Notes under the pieces: model-generated | What the model saw: the letters and a program-made list of their open reading frames with translations, nothing else | Database searches by the model: none | Told to the model about the DNA's origin: nothing | Source of the DNA: Dolichospermum flos-aquae CCAP 1403/13F | GTDB lineage: Bacteria; Cyanobacteriota; Cyanobacteriia; Cyanobacteriales; Nostocaceae | Length of the DNA stretch: 64,000 nt | Assembly (NCBI RefSeq): GCF_012516395.1 | Contig: NZ_CP051206.1 | Coordinates: 4,841,334-4,905,333, forward strand | Direction: 5' to 3' | Program-made: the position numbers and the translations under genes | Part shown: positions 1 through 6,620 of the stretch, piece after piece | Numbering within the stretch: the first letter of the stretch is position 1 | How the letters are laid out: the number at the start of each line of letters is the position of its first letter

Positions 1-524
1 TGATACAAATGAACGCCATAGGGTTCGGCATCAAATTCGTATATAGTCGCTTTACCATTACCCACAGGTTTTATTCCATCCATTTCAGCGGGATGAACTC
101 CGTGAAAATGCAGAGAATGGGAATGTCCAGCATTGTTGAGAAAAAGTATTCTTATTCTTTCCCCTTCTTTAGCCCGGAGTGTTGGTCCAGGAATCCGCCC
201 ATTTAAATCCCAAATGTTGTAGGAGACAGCACTATTAAGCTGAATGGTGGAAGTACCAGCAGTTAGCTGAAATTCGCGGACTGTACGCCCATTTTCCTGC
301 TTAACTGTCCCATAATCAAACTCTCGTAACACCTGCATGGGGTTAGTAGCACCATTAGATGCTGCCATTTCCATTGGTGGGATTCTGACACTGGCATGAT
401 TTTTGACATTCAATATCTGCCAAATTGCTCCCGCACCAATGACTCCAGCGCCGGATAATCCCAGTTGTAGCAATTGGCGACGACTCCAAATTTTATCTTT
501 ACTGAAAGTAAAGTTGTCAGACAT
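1..524 (-). CDS. Multicopper oxidase, N-terminal part (runs off the window)
   Basis: Reading starts at the ATG at 524-522 and stays open to the window edge, so the 3' end of the gene is missing. A twin-arginine signal (SRRQLLQ, about residues 14-20) precedes a Gly/Ala-rich hydrophobic stretch, so the protein should be exported folded by Tat. The first cupredoxin domain follows, with NGRIPGPTLRAKEGE and the copper motif HFHGVHP, which supplies His ligands of the type 2/3 cluster in laccase-like oxidases. The Cys-containing type 1 site lies outside the window. Copper or manganese oxidation are possible roles; the substrate cannot be told. The family is clear, the specific function is not. Confidence 0.85.
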   Translation of the reverse strand, partial: MSDNFTFSKDKIWSRRQLLQLGLSGAGVIGAGAIWQILNVKNHASVRIPPMEMAASNGATNPMQVLREFDYGTVKQENGRTVREFQLTAGTSTIQLNSAVSYNIWDLNGRIPGPTLRAKEGERIRILFLNNAGHSHSLHFHGVHPAEMDGIKPVGNGKATIYEFDAEPYGVHLY

Positions 525-854
525 GAGACTAATAGGAATATGGGTATGTAGGAAATTGCAAATTATTTGCAATTAACTTTAGGTATCCTATCCAACTTAG
601 GAATTATTGTCAATAAATTGGAAAAATAATTTTTAGGACTAAGATCCCCGACTTCTCTAAGAAGTCGGGGATCTTGCTATAGTTGGACAGAGAACAGATG
701 ATGCTTGCAGGCTAGTAAATGAAATAAGGTGCTAAGATCGCTCAGGTAAGTAATAAATTAGACTCAACTCCATTTACTTTAACTATAGCGGTTATTGGTT
801 GAATGAAATACAGTTATAATATCCTGTAAATCCTTAAATCCTGGATATCCTGAT
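525..854. other. Intergenic stretch between multicopper oxidase and Uma2 gene
   Basis: There is no convincing ORF. It holds the 5' flank of the oxidase gene, one copy of the GATCCCCGACTTC hairpin repeat and the outer part of a 42-bp repeat arm starting at 821. The rest is AT-rich and featureless to me. Confidence 0.6.
641..675. repeat. Hairpin repeat, copy 1 (GATCCCCGACTTC family)
   Basis: Perfect inverted repeat with 16-bp arms (641-656 and 660-675) around a CTA loop. Other copies of the family are at 32314, 32616, 37981, 47211 and 58737, always between genes. Confidence 0.95.
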
Positions 855-862
855 TTAGACAA
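821..862 (+). repeat. 42-bp dispersed repeat, left arm flanking Uma2
   Basis: Begins ATCCTGTAAATCC and ends near TTAGACAA. It is the inverted partner of 1476-1517, with about 4 mismatches in 42. The stop codon of the Uma2 gene lies inside this arm. Confidence 0.85.
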
Positions 863-1430
863 GAGGTAGCATCTGGGAAACTACAATTTCTAAATCAGGA
901 AAATCTAAAGGAGATATGTTTTGATGTTCTGTGATAATTTCTTGATTTTGATAACCTTCTGTTGTGGGATTTCTAAATACAATTAATTCGCGTTTCACTA
1001 CATCTAATACCCAATAATCCTTAATTCCTGCTTGAGAATAAGCTTTAGCTTTGATTTCTGTATCTAGTTTTAAACTACTATCTGCAACTTCGATAATTAA
1101 ATAAATTTCTGTTGGGGTAGGATGATGATCTGCATAGTCTAGCGGATCTATTTTCACTACAGCAATATCTGGTTCTGGTTCAGACCTTTCATTTAATTTT
1201 ACAGGGTCTTGAATAGCTATGCAAGCTTTATGACCAATTCTATTTTCCAACAACTTATATGTTCTTCCTACTGCTGAACGGTGGGCTGTTCCTTTAGCAA
1301 TCATCCAGATTATTTTCCCCTCTAATAATTCTACCCGTTCACTTGGTTCAAATATTCCTGCTTCAGCCATTCTGTGGTATTCATCAACAGTCCACAGCCG
1401 CAATTGTAAGGGAGATTCTGTGGTTTGCAT
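855..1430 (-). CDS. Uma2 family (DUF820) PD-(D/E)XK nuclease-like protein
   Basis: A 191-residue protein, the usual size for Uma2. The restriction-endonuclease-like core is visible: VELLEGKII (33-41), EPDIAVV with Asp88, LIIEVADSS with Glu114, then Lys127/129 in EIKAKAYSQAGI, followed by DYWVLD. The family is hugely expanded in cyanobacteria and its cellular role is not established; DNA cleavage is inferred from the fold. The gene is bracketed by inverted 42-bp repeats (821-862 and 1476-1517) and its C-terminus is encoded within the left arm. A second family member lies at 59060-59617. Family assignment is firm, activity unproven. Confidence 0.9.
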   Translation of the reverse strand: MQTTESPLQLRLWTVDEYHRMAEAGIFEPSERVELLEGKIIWMIAKGTAHRSAVGRTYKLLENRIGHKACIAIQDPVKLNERSEPEPDIAVVKIDPLDYADHHPTPTEIYLIIEVADSSLKLDTEIKAKAYSQAGIKDYWVLDVVKRELIVFRNPTTEGYQNQEIITEHQNISPLDFPDLEIVVSQMLPLV

Positions 1431-1475
1431 AGTTAATTAAGGTGAATATTTATTCACTATTATATGATATTTTAT

Positions 1476-1517
1476 TTGTCAGAATCAGGATGTCCAGGAT
1501 TAAAGGATTTACAGGAT
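1476..1517 (-). repeat. 42-bp dispersed repeat, right arm flanking Uma2
   Basis: Reads TTGTCAGAATCAGGATGTCC on the plus strand and is the reverse complement of the arm at 821-862. The same family recurs at 30921-31178, 32396-32605 and 45421. Confidence 0.85.
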
Positions 1518-1580
1518 TTTTTATGAAATACTTTAATTCACCCTTGAAGAATAAGCCTTGGCTTTAATTTACTAGCATAT

Positions 1581-1788
1581 TCAGTTAAAATAATCATAAA
1601 AACTACTTTGATCAAAATCTTCTAAATAACCATAGTCTGATGATCTGTAGTCATCTGATTTTTGCATATCTTTACTATAGTACATATCATCATATTCTTC
1701 TTGATAAGAATCATCATAGTCATCATTATTATTTAAATCCTCTACCGAATAATTATCTTCATAATCATCACTAACTTGAGTGTTATGT
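1581..1788 (-). pseudogene. C-terminal remnant of an Asp/Tyr-rich protein, cut by a MITE
   Basis: An open frame ending at the TGA at 1583-1581 encodes about 65 residues dominated by Asp, Tyr, Ser and Glu, with patches such as DDYDDSYQEEYDD. Read upstream, it meets an in-frame TGA exactly at the edge of the 126-bp inverted-repeat element at 1789-1914. Nothing coding resumes beyond it, so the front of the gene is lost or displaced. The composition suggests a disordered acidic tail. The function of the parent protein is unknown. Confidence 0.55.
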
Positions 1789-1914
1789 CAGGGCAAGCGC
1801 ATCTTATTTTTAGAATGCTTACTGGACAAAGGTTTTGACGATTGTTAATTTTTGTAACTAAAGGTTGAAACCCTTGCTGGGCATGGATTACAGAATTTAG
1901 GTGCGTTTGCCCTG
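1789..1914. mobile_element. 126-bp MITE-like element, copy 1
   Basis: Terminal inverted repeats CAGGGCAAGCGCATCT and, at the other end, the complement of CAGGGCAAACGCACCT (16 bp, 2 mismatches). There is no coding capacity. A second 126-bp copy in opposite orientation is at 59709-59834. No clear target-site duplication is visible. Confidence 0.85.
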
Positions 1915-1991
1915 GCGTAGCATTACTTGTGACAGCAGCTTAGTGATTAGACGTAAGTAGCAAATATTTTGTTTCTATGGAAATCCAGTAG

Positions 1992-2990
1992 CTATTTATT
2001 TCGAGAATTTTTAGGCTCAAATTTCAAATATGTTCCTCCCAATCCTTCTACAATTGTTCTTGTATTAGCAGCCATCATTTTCTGATAGGTTTCTCCGTCA
2101 CTTCCTGGTTCACCTAGTCCGTCAATATAAAGTGGTCTTTGAAAAACCTTTACTTTCGCTGCTGTCGCTACAGGTGCGAGTAAATTAGAATTGGTATTTG
2201 TATCTGCAAAAATTGTTGGTACTTGATATTTTTGAATCTCTCTAACCAAATTTTTAACTTTTGGATCTGTCAATTTTCCTGTATTTTTGACATTACCTAA
2301 ATTGACTGAATAGGGAATATCATAAGCTTTGACATAATAAATCATTGCTGAATTTGTTGTCACTAATTTTCGATTTTTATCGGGAATACTAGCTAATCTG
2401 CCTTTAATCCAACTATTAATTTGATTGATTTCTTTAGTTACTTTCTTGGTATTTTTATTATAAATATTTTTATTTCCTGGTGCTAATTTAACTAAGCTAC
2501 TATTAATTATTTCTACCATTTTGATAGTATTAATAGGATTATGCCAAACATGAGGTTCAATAATTTGCTTACCATTTTTTCTGATTTGGATGGAATTTAC
2601 ACCCATAGTTTTAGCAACGGCAATTTTTAATTTAGGTTTTTTAATCTCTTCAATAATTTTAATTAAACCTGGTTCAAAATTATAACCATGATACAATACT
2701 AAACTAGCATTTTTAATGGCTTGATTATCTTCTGGTATGGGTTTATAATTTATGGGATTTATCCCAGGAGGAATTAAACAAATCAGATTAATTGTATCTC
2801 CAGCAACTTGTTTTGTTAAATCGCAAATTACGCTATTAGTTACTACGACAAACGGTAAATTATTATTAATATTTTTATTAGTGGTATTATATATTGTATT
2901 AATAGGTTTATTTCCACATCCAGATAAACCCACCATTAAACCTAAAATGGTACTTTTCAATAAATGTGTAGATAGGTTTTTTTCTGACAT
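1992..2990 (-). CDS. Metal ABC transporter substrate-binding lipoprotein (cluster A-I, MntC/ZnuA-like), atypical ligands
   Basis: 332 residues with a lipobox LSGC (Cys25), so it is probably anchored outside the plasma membrane. The family fold is clear: VVTNSVICDLTKQVAGD, EPHVWHNP, and LYIDGLGEPGS near the C-terminus. In characterised relatives four residues bind Mn or Zn. Two are kept here: His147 (EPHVW) and Asp290 (YIDGL). The other two are replaced: the usual DPHxYEP is NPINYKP (Ile80 for His), and the Glu/His of the third site is Asn213 (TTNSAM). Spacings of 67, 66 and 77 residues match MntC closely, so this is substitution rather than misalignment. No permease or ATPase gene is adjacent. 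Metal transport by this protein is doubtful. Confidence 0.85.
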   Translation of the reverse strand: MSEKNLSTHLLKSTILGLMVGLSGCGNKPINTIYNTTNKNINNNLPFVVVTNSVICDLTKQVAGDTINLICLIPPGINPINYKPIPEDNQAIKNASLVLYHGYNFEPGLIKIIEEIKKPKLKIAVAKTMGVNSIQIRKNGKQIIEPHVWHNPINTIKMVEIINSSLVKLAPGNKNIYNKNTKKVTKEINQINSWIKGRLASIPDKNRKLVTTNSAMIYYVKAYDIPYSVNLGNVKNTGKLTDPKVKNLVREIQKYQVPTIFADTNTNSNLLAPVATAAKVKVFQRPLYIDGLGEPGSDGETYQKMMAANTRTIVEGLGGTYLKFEPKNSRNK

Positions 2991-3096
2991 AATTGATTGT
3001 AATTGATGAATATATTAAAAAGTCCAGAAATAATTATATAAAGTAATAAAGACACAGACTTGCTGTGTCTTGTAAAACATTTATTGTTCTAATTTA

Positions 3097-3369
3097 TTAA
3101 ATTCCAGCCATAGGTAACTTACCTTGTAATTTCTGTAAATTAGCTTGAACACAATTAGTGCAATTGCAACCAATTTGTTGTATTACAGAATGTGTGATGC
3201 TATTTATTTGCGGTGTAGCTATATCAAAATTTGCTGGATTAGATAACACCACAATCATTTGGACAGCGGGTGCAGCTTTGAATTTGGAAGCGTGTGCTGG
3301 GTTAACTACCAATAGCAGAGATGCTAAAAACATAGGAAAAGCCAGCAAAATCAATTTGACTATTTTCAT
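3097..3369 (-). CDS. Small exported protein with CxCxxC motif
   Basis: 90 residues. A signal peptide ending PAHA (about residue 27) precedes a mature part of about 60 residues that ends in GCNCTNCVQANLQKLQGKL. The CxCxxC cluster could bind metal or form disulfides. The gene lies 106 bp upstream of, and on the same strand as, the atypical metal-binding lipoprotein gene, so the two may be co-transcribed. I do not recognise the family. The start is the ATG at 3369, just downstream of heptamer repeats, so the promoter may lie within or beyond them. Confidence 0.6.
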   Translation of the reverse strand: MKIVKLILLAFPMFLASLLLVVNPAHASKFKAAPAVQMIVVLSNPANFDIATPQINSITHSVIQQIGCNCTNCVQANLQKLQGKLPMAGI

Positions 3370-3370
3370 A

Positions 3371-3399
3371 AGTTGTCAGTTGTCAGTTGTCAGTTGTCA
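3371..3399. repeat. Heptamer short tandem repeat (GTTGTCA)n
   Basis: About four units of AGTTGTC directly abut the 73-bp inverted-repeat element at 3400. Such heptamer tandem repeats are typical of Nostocales genomes. Confidence 0.85.
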
Positions 3400-3472
3400 G
3401 TAGGGGCGAAGCATTTGGAAGATAAATTATCGGTCATTGCCAAAAATAGTTCTCCAAATGCTTCGCCCGTAC
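3400..3472. mobile_element. 73-bp MITE-like element, copy 1
   Basis: Terminal inverted repeats of 20 bp with one mismatch: GTAGGGGCGAAGCATTTGGA and the complement of GTACGGGCGAAGCATTTGGA. The same 73-bp unit occurs at 47532-47604 and 47620-47692. In all cases it sits inside GTTGTCA/GTTGTTA heptamers. Confidence 0.9.
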
Positions 3473-3477
3473 AGTTG

Positions 3478-4821
3478 TTAGAGGATTTTTCTACCAGTCA
3501 ATACTTCTCGGACTTCTAGCATGGCTGAATAGGTGGGGAGAATGTGTAAAGTTTCATTCACTGGTGTATGCTCTAGAGCAGTAGCGATCGCTTGCTGCAA
3601 ATTTGACTCTACAATCAGATTGATGTCACTGTCCAGAGATTCCTGACTATAACGCAGACGTAAAGCCATATCATACACGCGATCGCCACTGACAATCAAC
3701 GTTCCACCCCGTGCTACCAACTTTTCTGTATCCACATCCCAAATCCATGATACATCAGTACCATCTGGGGTTCTGTCATTCAACACCAATAAAGTAGTTT
3801 TATCGGTACTTTCAGTGACGACGCGAATAGTTTCATTTGTTCCTACAGGGTTTTTTGATAATAAAATTCTTACCCGTTTACCATCAATTACCAAATCTTC
3901 TGCACGACCAAAAGCAGCTTGAAAATTATTAATTCCATCTCTAATACTAACTTCATCAACTCCTAATTCTTTTGCTGCTGTGGCTGCGGCTAAAGTATTA
4001 TATTTGTTGTACAAACCCACAAGAATTTGTGACCAATCCTGGCTTAATAATGCGGGTTGACTTTTAGTAAAACCACAACTAGGACAAGTAAAATCTCCTA
4101 AATGGGACAAATAAACCCCTTGATAATCTAAAGCATGACCACAGCTAGGACAATAAATAGAATCCACAGCATGAGGAATAGCTTCTAAATAATTTTCAGG
4201 TTCATTTAAACCAAAGAACAAAACCTTTTGGGGTAACTGTTGACCCAAATAAGATAAAGTCGGATCATCAGCATTGGGAATAACTACCGTTGTTGTTGGT
4301 AAAGTAGCAATCACCTTAGTCCACCGCTTACTAATACTATCCACTTCCCCATATCTATCCAACTGGTCACGAAACAGATTTAAACAGAGAATAATTCGAG
4401 GTTGTAGCGGTTTTAAAACCTTGGGAACTATATTTTCATCAACTTCCAAAATTGCATAATCTACATTCAGGTTTCCTAACAGATTCGCATTATCTATCAA
4501 AGCCGTTGCTAACCCATTTTCTAAATTTGCACCTGTAGAATTATGGGCAACACGGAAACCCTTCCGTTCTAAAATAGTGGATAATAGTAAAGCAGTAGTC
4601 GTCTTGCCATTTGTTCCCGCAATGATAATTATCCCATTCTTGACTTGCTGACTCAATAACTCCAAAATGCGAGGTTCTATCCGTCGCGCAATCGAACCGG
4701 GTAAAACACTAGCAGCACCAAGACCCAGTGACCTCACCAAAAACGTGACACTTTTGGCCATTGATACCGCAAAACCCAAGCGGAGTCTATCTATAACTTT
4801 TATTTTCTTACCTACAGTCAT
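3478..4821 (-). CDS. murT: Mur ligase family protein, MurT-type amidoligase subunit
   Basis: 447 residues. The Mur-ligase P-loop GTNGKTTT is at 69-76, the central domain includes LEVDEN (126-131), and a zinc ribbon has Cys224, Cys227, Cys246 and Cys249 (two CPSCG motifs). This ribbon and the C-terminal DUF1727 region are hallmarks of MurT, which with the glutaminase GatD amidates the D-Glu of peptidoglycan lipid II in Gram-positive bacteria. No gatD is adjacent, so the partner must be elsewhere or the substrate differs. The gene ends 5 bp beyond the 73-bp element at its 3' side. Confidence 0.85.
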   Translation of the reverse strand: MTVGKKIKVIDRLRLGFAVSMAKSVTFLVRSLGLGAASVLPGSIARRIEPRILELLSQQVKNGIIIIAGTNGKTTTALLLSTILERKGFRVAHNSTGANLENGLATALIDNANLLGNLNVDYAILEVDENIVPKVLKPLQPRIILCLNLFRDQLDRYGEVDSISKRWTKVIATLPTTTVVIPNADDPTLSYLGQQLPQKVLFFGLNEPENYLEAIPHAVDSIYCPSCGHALDYQGVYLSHLGDFTCPSCGFTKSQPALLSQDWSQILVGLYNKYNTLAAATAAKELGVDEVSIRDGINNFQAAFGRAEDLVIDGKRVRILLSKNPVGTNETIRVVTESTDKTTLLVLNDRTPDGTDVSWIWDVDTEKLVARGGTLIVSGDRVYDMALRLRYSQESLDSDINLIVESNLQQAIATALEHTPVNETLHILPTYSAMLEVREVLTGRKIL

Positions 4822-5133
4822 GATTTATAAATAACCTATAATTGCAAAAAGAATTTCATCCGTATTTATCTGCGTTTATCTGCGTTTATCTGCGGTCAAT
4901 TATTCCAGAAATCTTATTCTATAGAGCTTCATCTTCATTTCGTGTAAGTTTAACTAATTAGAAAAGATAGCATCAAAATGAGTATAGTCTCACTAACAAA
5001 TAATTTTTTCTCTGAAAACACCAGTAAAGGTTATCTTAAAAAATAGTGCGTGGGTGTGATTATTATCCAAACCAGTTAACATCAGTTCAGCACAAACTCA
5101 CAAAAAATAGTAGCAAAGACAAGGTTTCTGTTA
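4822..5133. other. Divergent intergenic region murT / thioredoxin-like gene
   Basis: No ORF is supported. It contains three copies of TTTATCTGCG at about 4864-4893 and AT-rich sequence that should hold both promoters. No motif stands out. Confidence 0.5.
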
Positions 5134-5727
5134 ATGAATAGCATAAAGTGGCTTTTTTTACAAACTCAAATAATTACTAACTGGAAACGGTTAGTGTCAA
5201 AATGCTTATTGCTGCTTGTTTGTCTATTCGTAATTAGTATGCAGCCAGCATTAGCAGGTATTAAAGATGACCGATATGATGGCAATATTTTTGTAATTTA
5301 TGCTGGTAATGGTTCTCTAGTTCCTTCCAAAGAAACACTAGCTCAGACATTAGCAGAACATAAACCAGCGATAGTGACATTCTACACTGATGACAGTAGC
5401 GATTGCAAAAAATATGCGCCGGTTGTTTCCGAAATGCAAGCATTCTATGGCCGCGCAACAGAAATCATTCCTATCAGCGTTGATACTCTTTTAGCTGACA
5501 AAACCTATCAACCCACAGAACCAGGATATTATTATGGAGGAAGTGTGCCTCAAGTTGTAGTTTTTGACCAGTCGGGTAAGGTAGTTTTCAATAAAAAAGG
5601 TCAAGTCCCTTTTGAGGAAATAGACGACAAATTGAGAGAAGTATTTGATTTATTACCCCGCACTGAGTCAGTCGAGTTAAAACGACGTTCACCGAGAGAA
5701 TTCAGTAGTCAGCTAGAAGATCAATAG
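5134..5727 (+). CDS. Thioredoxin-like thylakoid protein (photosystem I accumulation factor-like)
   Basis: 197 residues. A hydrophobic signal/anchor at about 22-41 ends QPALAG, followed by a thioredoxin fold: PAIVTFYTDD, DCKKYAPVV, then a cis-Pro region GSVPQVVVFD. The normal WCxxC is reduced to SSDC: only the second Cys (Cys91) remains and Ser88 takes the first position, so a classical dithiol exchange is not possible. Cyanobacterial proteins of this type are annotated as thylakoid photosystem I accumulation factors; I apply that label by similarity of layout only. It precedes petE in the same direction but 300 bp separate them. Confidence 0.7.
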   Translation: MNSIKWLFLQTQIITNWKRLVSKCLLLLVCLFVISMQPALAGIKDDRYDGNIFVIYAGNGSLVPSKETLAQTLAEHKPAIVTFYTDDSSDCKKYAPVVSEMQAFYGRATEIIPISVDTLLADKTYQPTEPGYYYGGSVPQVVVFDQSGKVVFNKKGQVPFEEIDDKLREVFDLLPRTESVELKRRSPREFSSQLEDQ

Positions 5728-6027
5728 ATATCTCCAAAAATTAAATGTGCGTTTCCTAGAACTCTTGTAGAGAGGTTCTATGGAACGTCTAACTCTCTCT
5801 AAGGAACGCAAATTTAGTAACCTGCAATTCTGATTTGACCGAAACTAGTGCGTTACTCTTTGCTTTAGCGCAGTCATTCTCGCAGATATTTGCATACCCT
5901 ATTTTTATAGTTTAAACTAACCTTTAGGAAATTTAGAAAAATAAATATATGACAACCTGTCATATTTGGCATTGATTGTATTTAAAATGAGATTAGAAAA
6001 ATAAAAATATTTCCACAGGAGAGAAAC
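5728..6027. other. Upstream region of petE
   Basis: 300 bp with no ORF. GAGGTTCTATGGAACGTCT at about 5771-5789 is a degenerate relative of the palindrome found at 31633-31660. The petE ribosome site AGGAG is at 6018-6022. Confidence 0.55.
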
Positions 6028-6447
6028 ATGAAATCTATCGCAGCAACTTTGCGACGCTTAAGCCTAGCTGTATTAACAGTTATTGTAATTTTCGGTAGCT
6101 TTGCTGTATTTACCCCTACTGCATCTGCGGAAACATATACAGTTAAGCTAGGTAGTGATAAAGGCTTGTTGGCTTTTCAACCAAAGCAGTTGACTGTTAA
6201 GCCTGGTGACACTATTGAATGGATAAACAACAAAGTTCCTCCCCACAACGTTGTATTTGATTCTGCTAAAAACCCCGCTCATGACAAAGCATTAGCGACA
6301 GCTTTATCCCATACAAAGTTATTACTAAATCCCGGACAAAAACAAACAACCACTTTTCCTGCTGACGCTCCTGCTGGTGATTATACCTTTTACTGCCAAC
6401 CCCACCGTGGTGCTGGCATGGTTGGTAAAATCACTGTTGAAGGCTAA
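6028..6447 (+). CDS. petE: Plastocyanin precursor
   Basis: 139 residues. The copper electron carrier moves electrons from cytochrome b6f to photosystem I in the thylakoid lumen. The signal peptide ends ASA before Glu35. The mature protein shows the type 1 copper ligands His73 (PPHNVVF), Cys123, His126 and Met131 (YCQPHRGAGM). Length and motifs match cyanobacterial plastocyanins. A good Shine-Dalgarno AGGAG precedes the ATG. A GC-containing hairpin follows the stop codon. The gene is monocistronic. Confidence 0.97.
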   Translation: MKSIAATLRRLSLAVLTVIVIFGSFAVFTPTASAETYTVKLGSDKGLLAFQPKQLTVKPGDTIEWINNKVPPHNVVFDSAKNPAHDKALATALSHTKLLLNPGQKQTTTFPADAPAGDYTFYCQPHRGAGMVGKITVEG

Positions 6448-6460
6448 TATATAGCTATTA

Positions 6461-6488
6461 ACCATCCCTGTGAATAGATGGGGATGGT
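6461..6488 (+). terminator. Hairpin downstream of petE
   Basis: ACCATCCC and GGGATGGT form an 8-bp stem with a 12-nt loop, 14 bp after the petE stop. There is no clear T-run, so it may act as a transcript end or a stabiliser. Confidence 0.5.
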
Positions 6489-6620
6489 AAAAGCAATCCT
6501 TTTGATAGACAATAAAGACATAAAAATACTTTTATAATTGTAGATAAAATGGTTATGTTCTCCAAATTTTCAATTTTAAAAAAATACTCCCCTCCTGACA
6601 GAGAAGGGAAAGTGTGGGTA

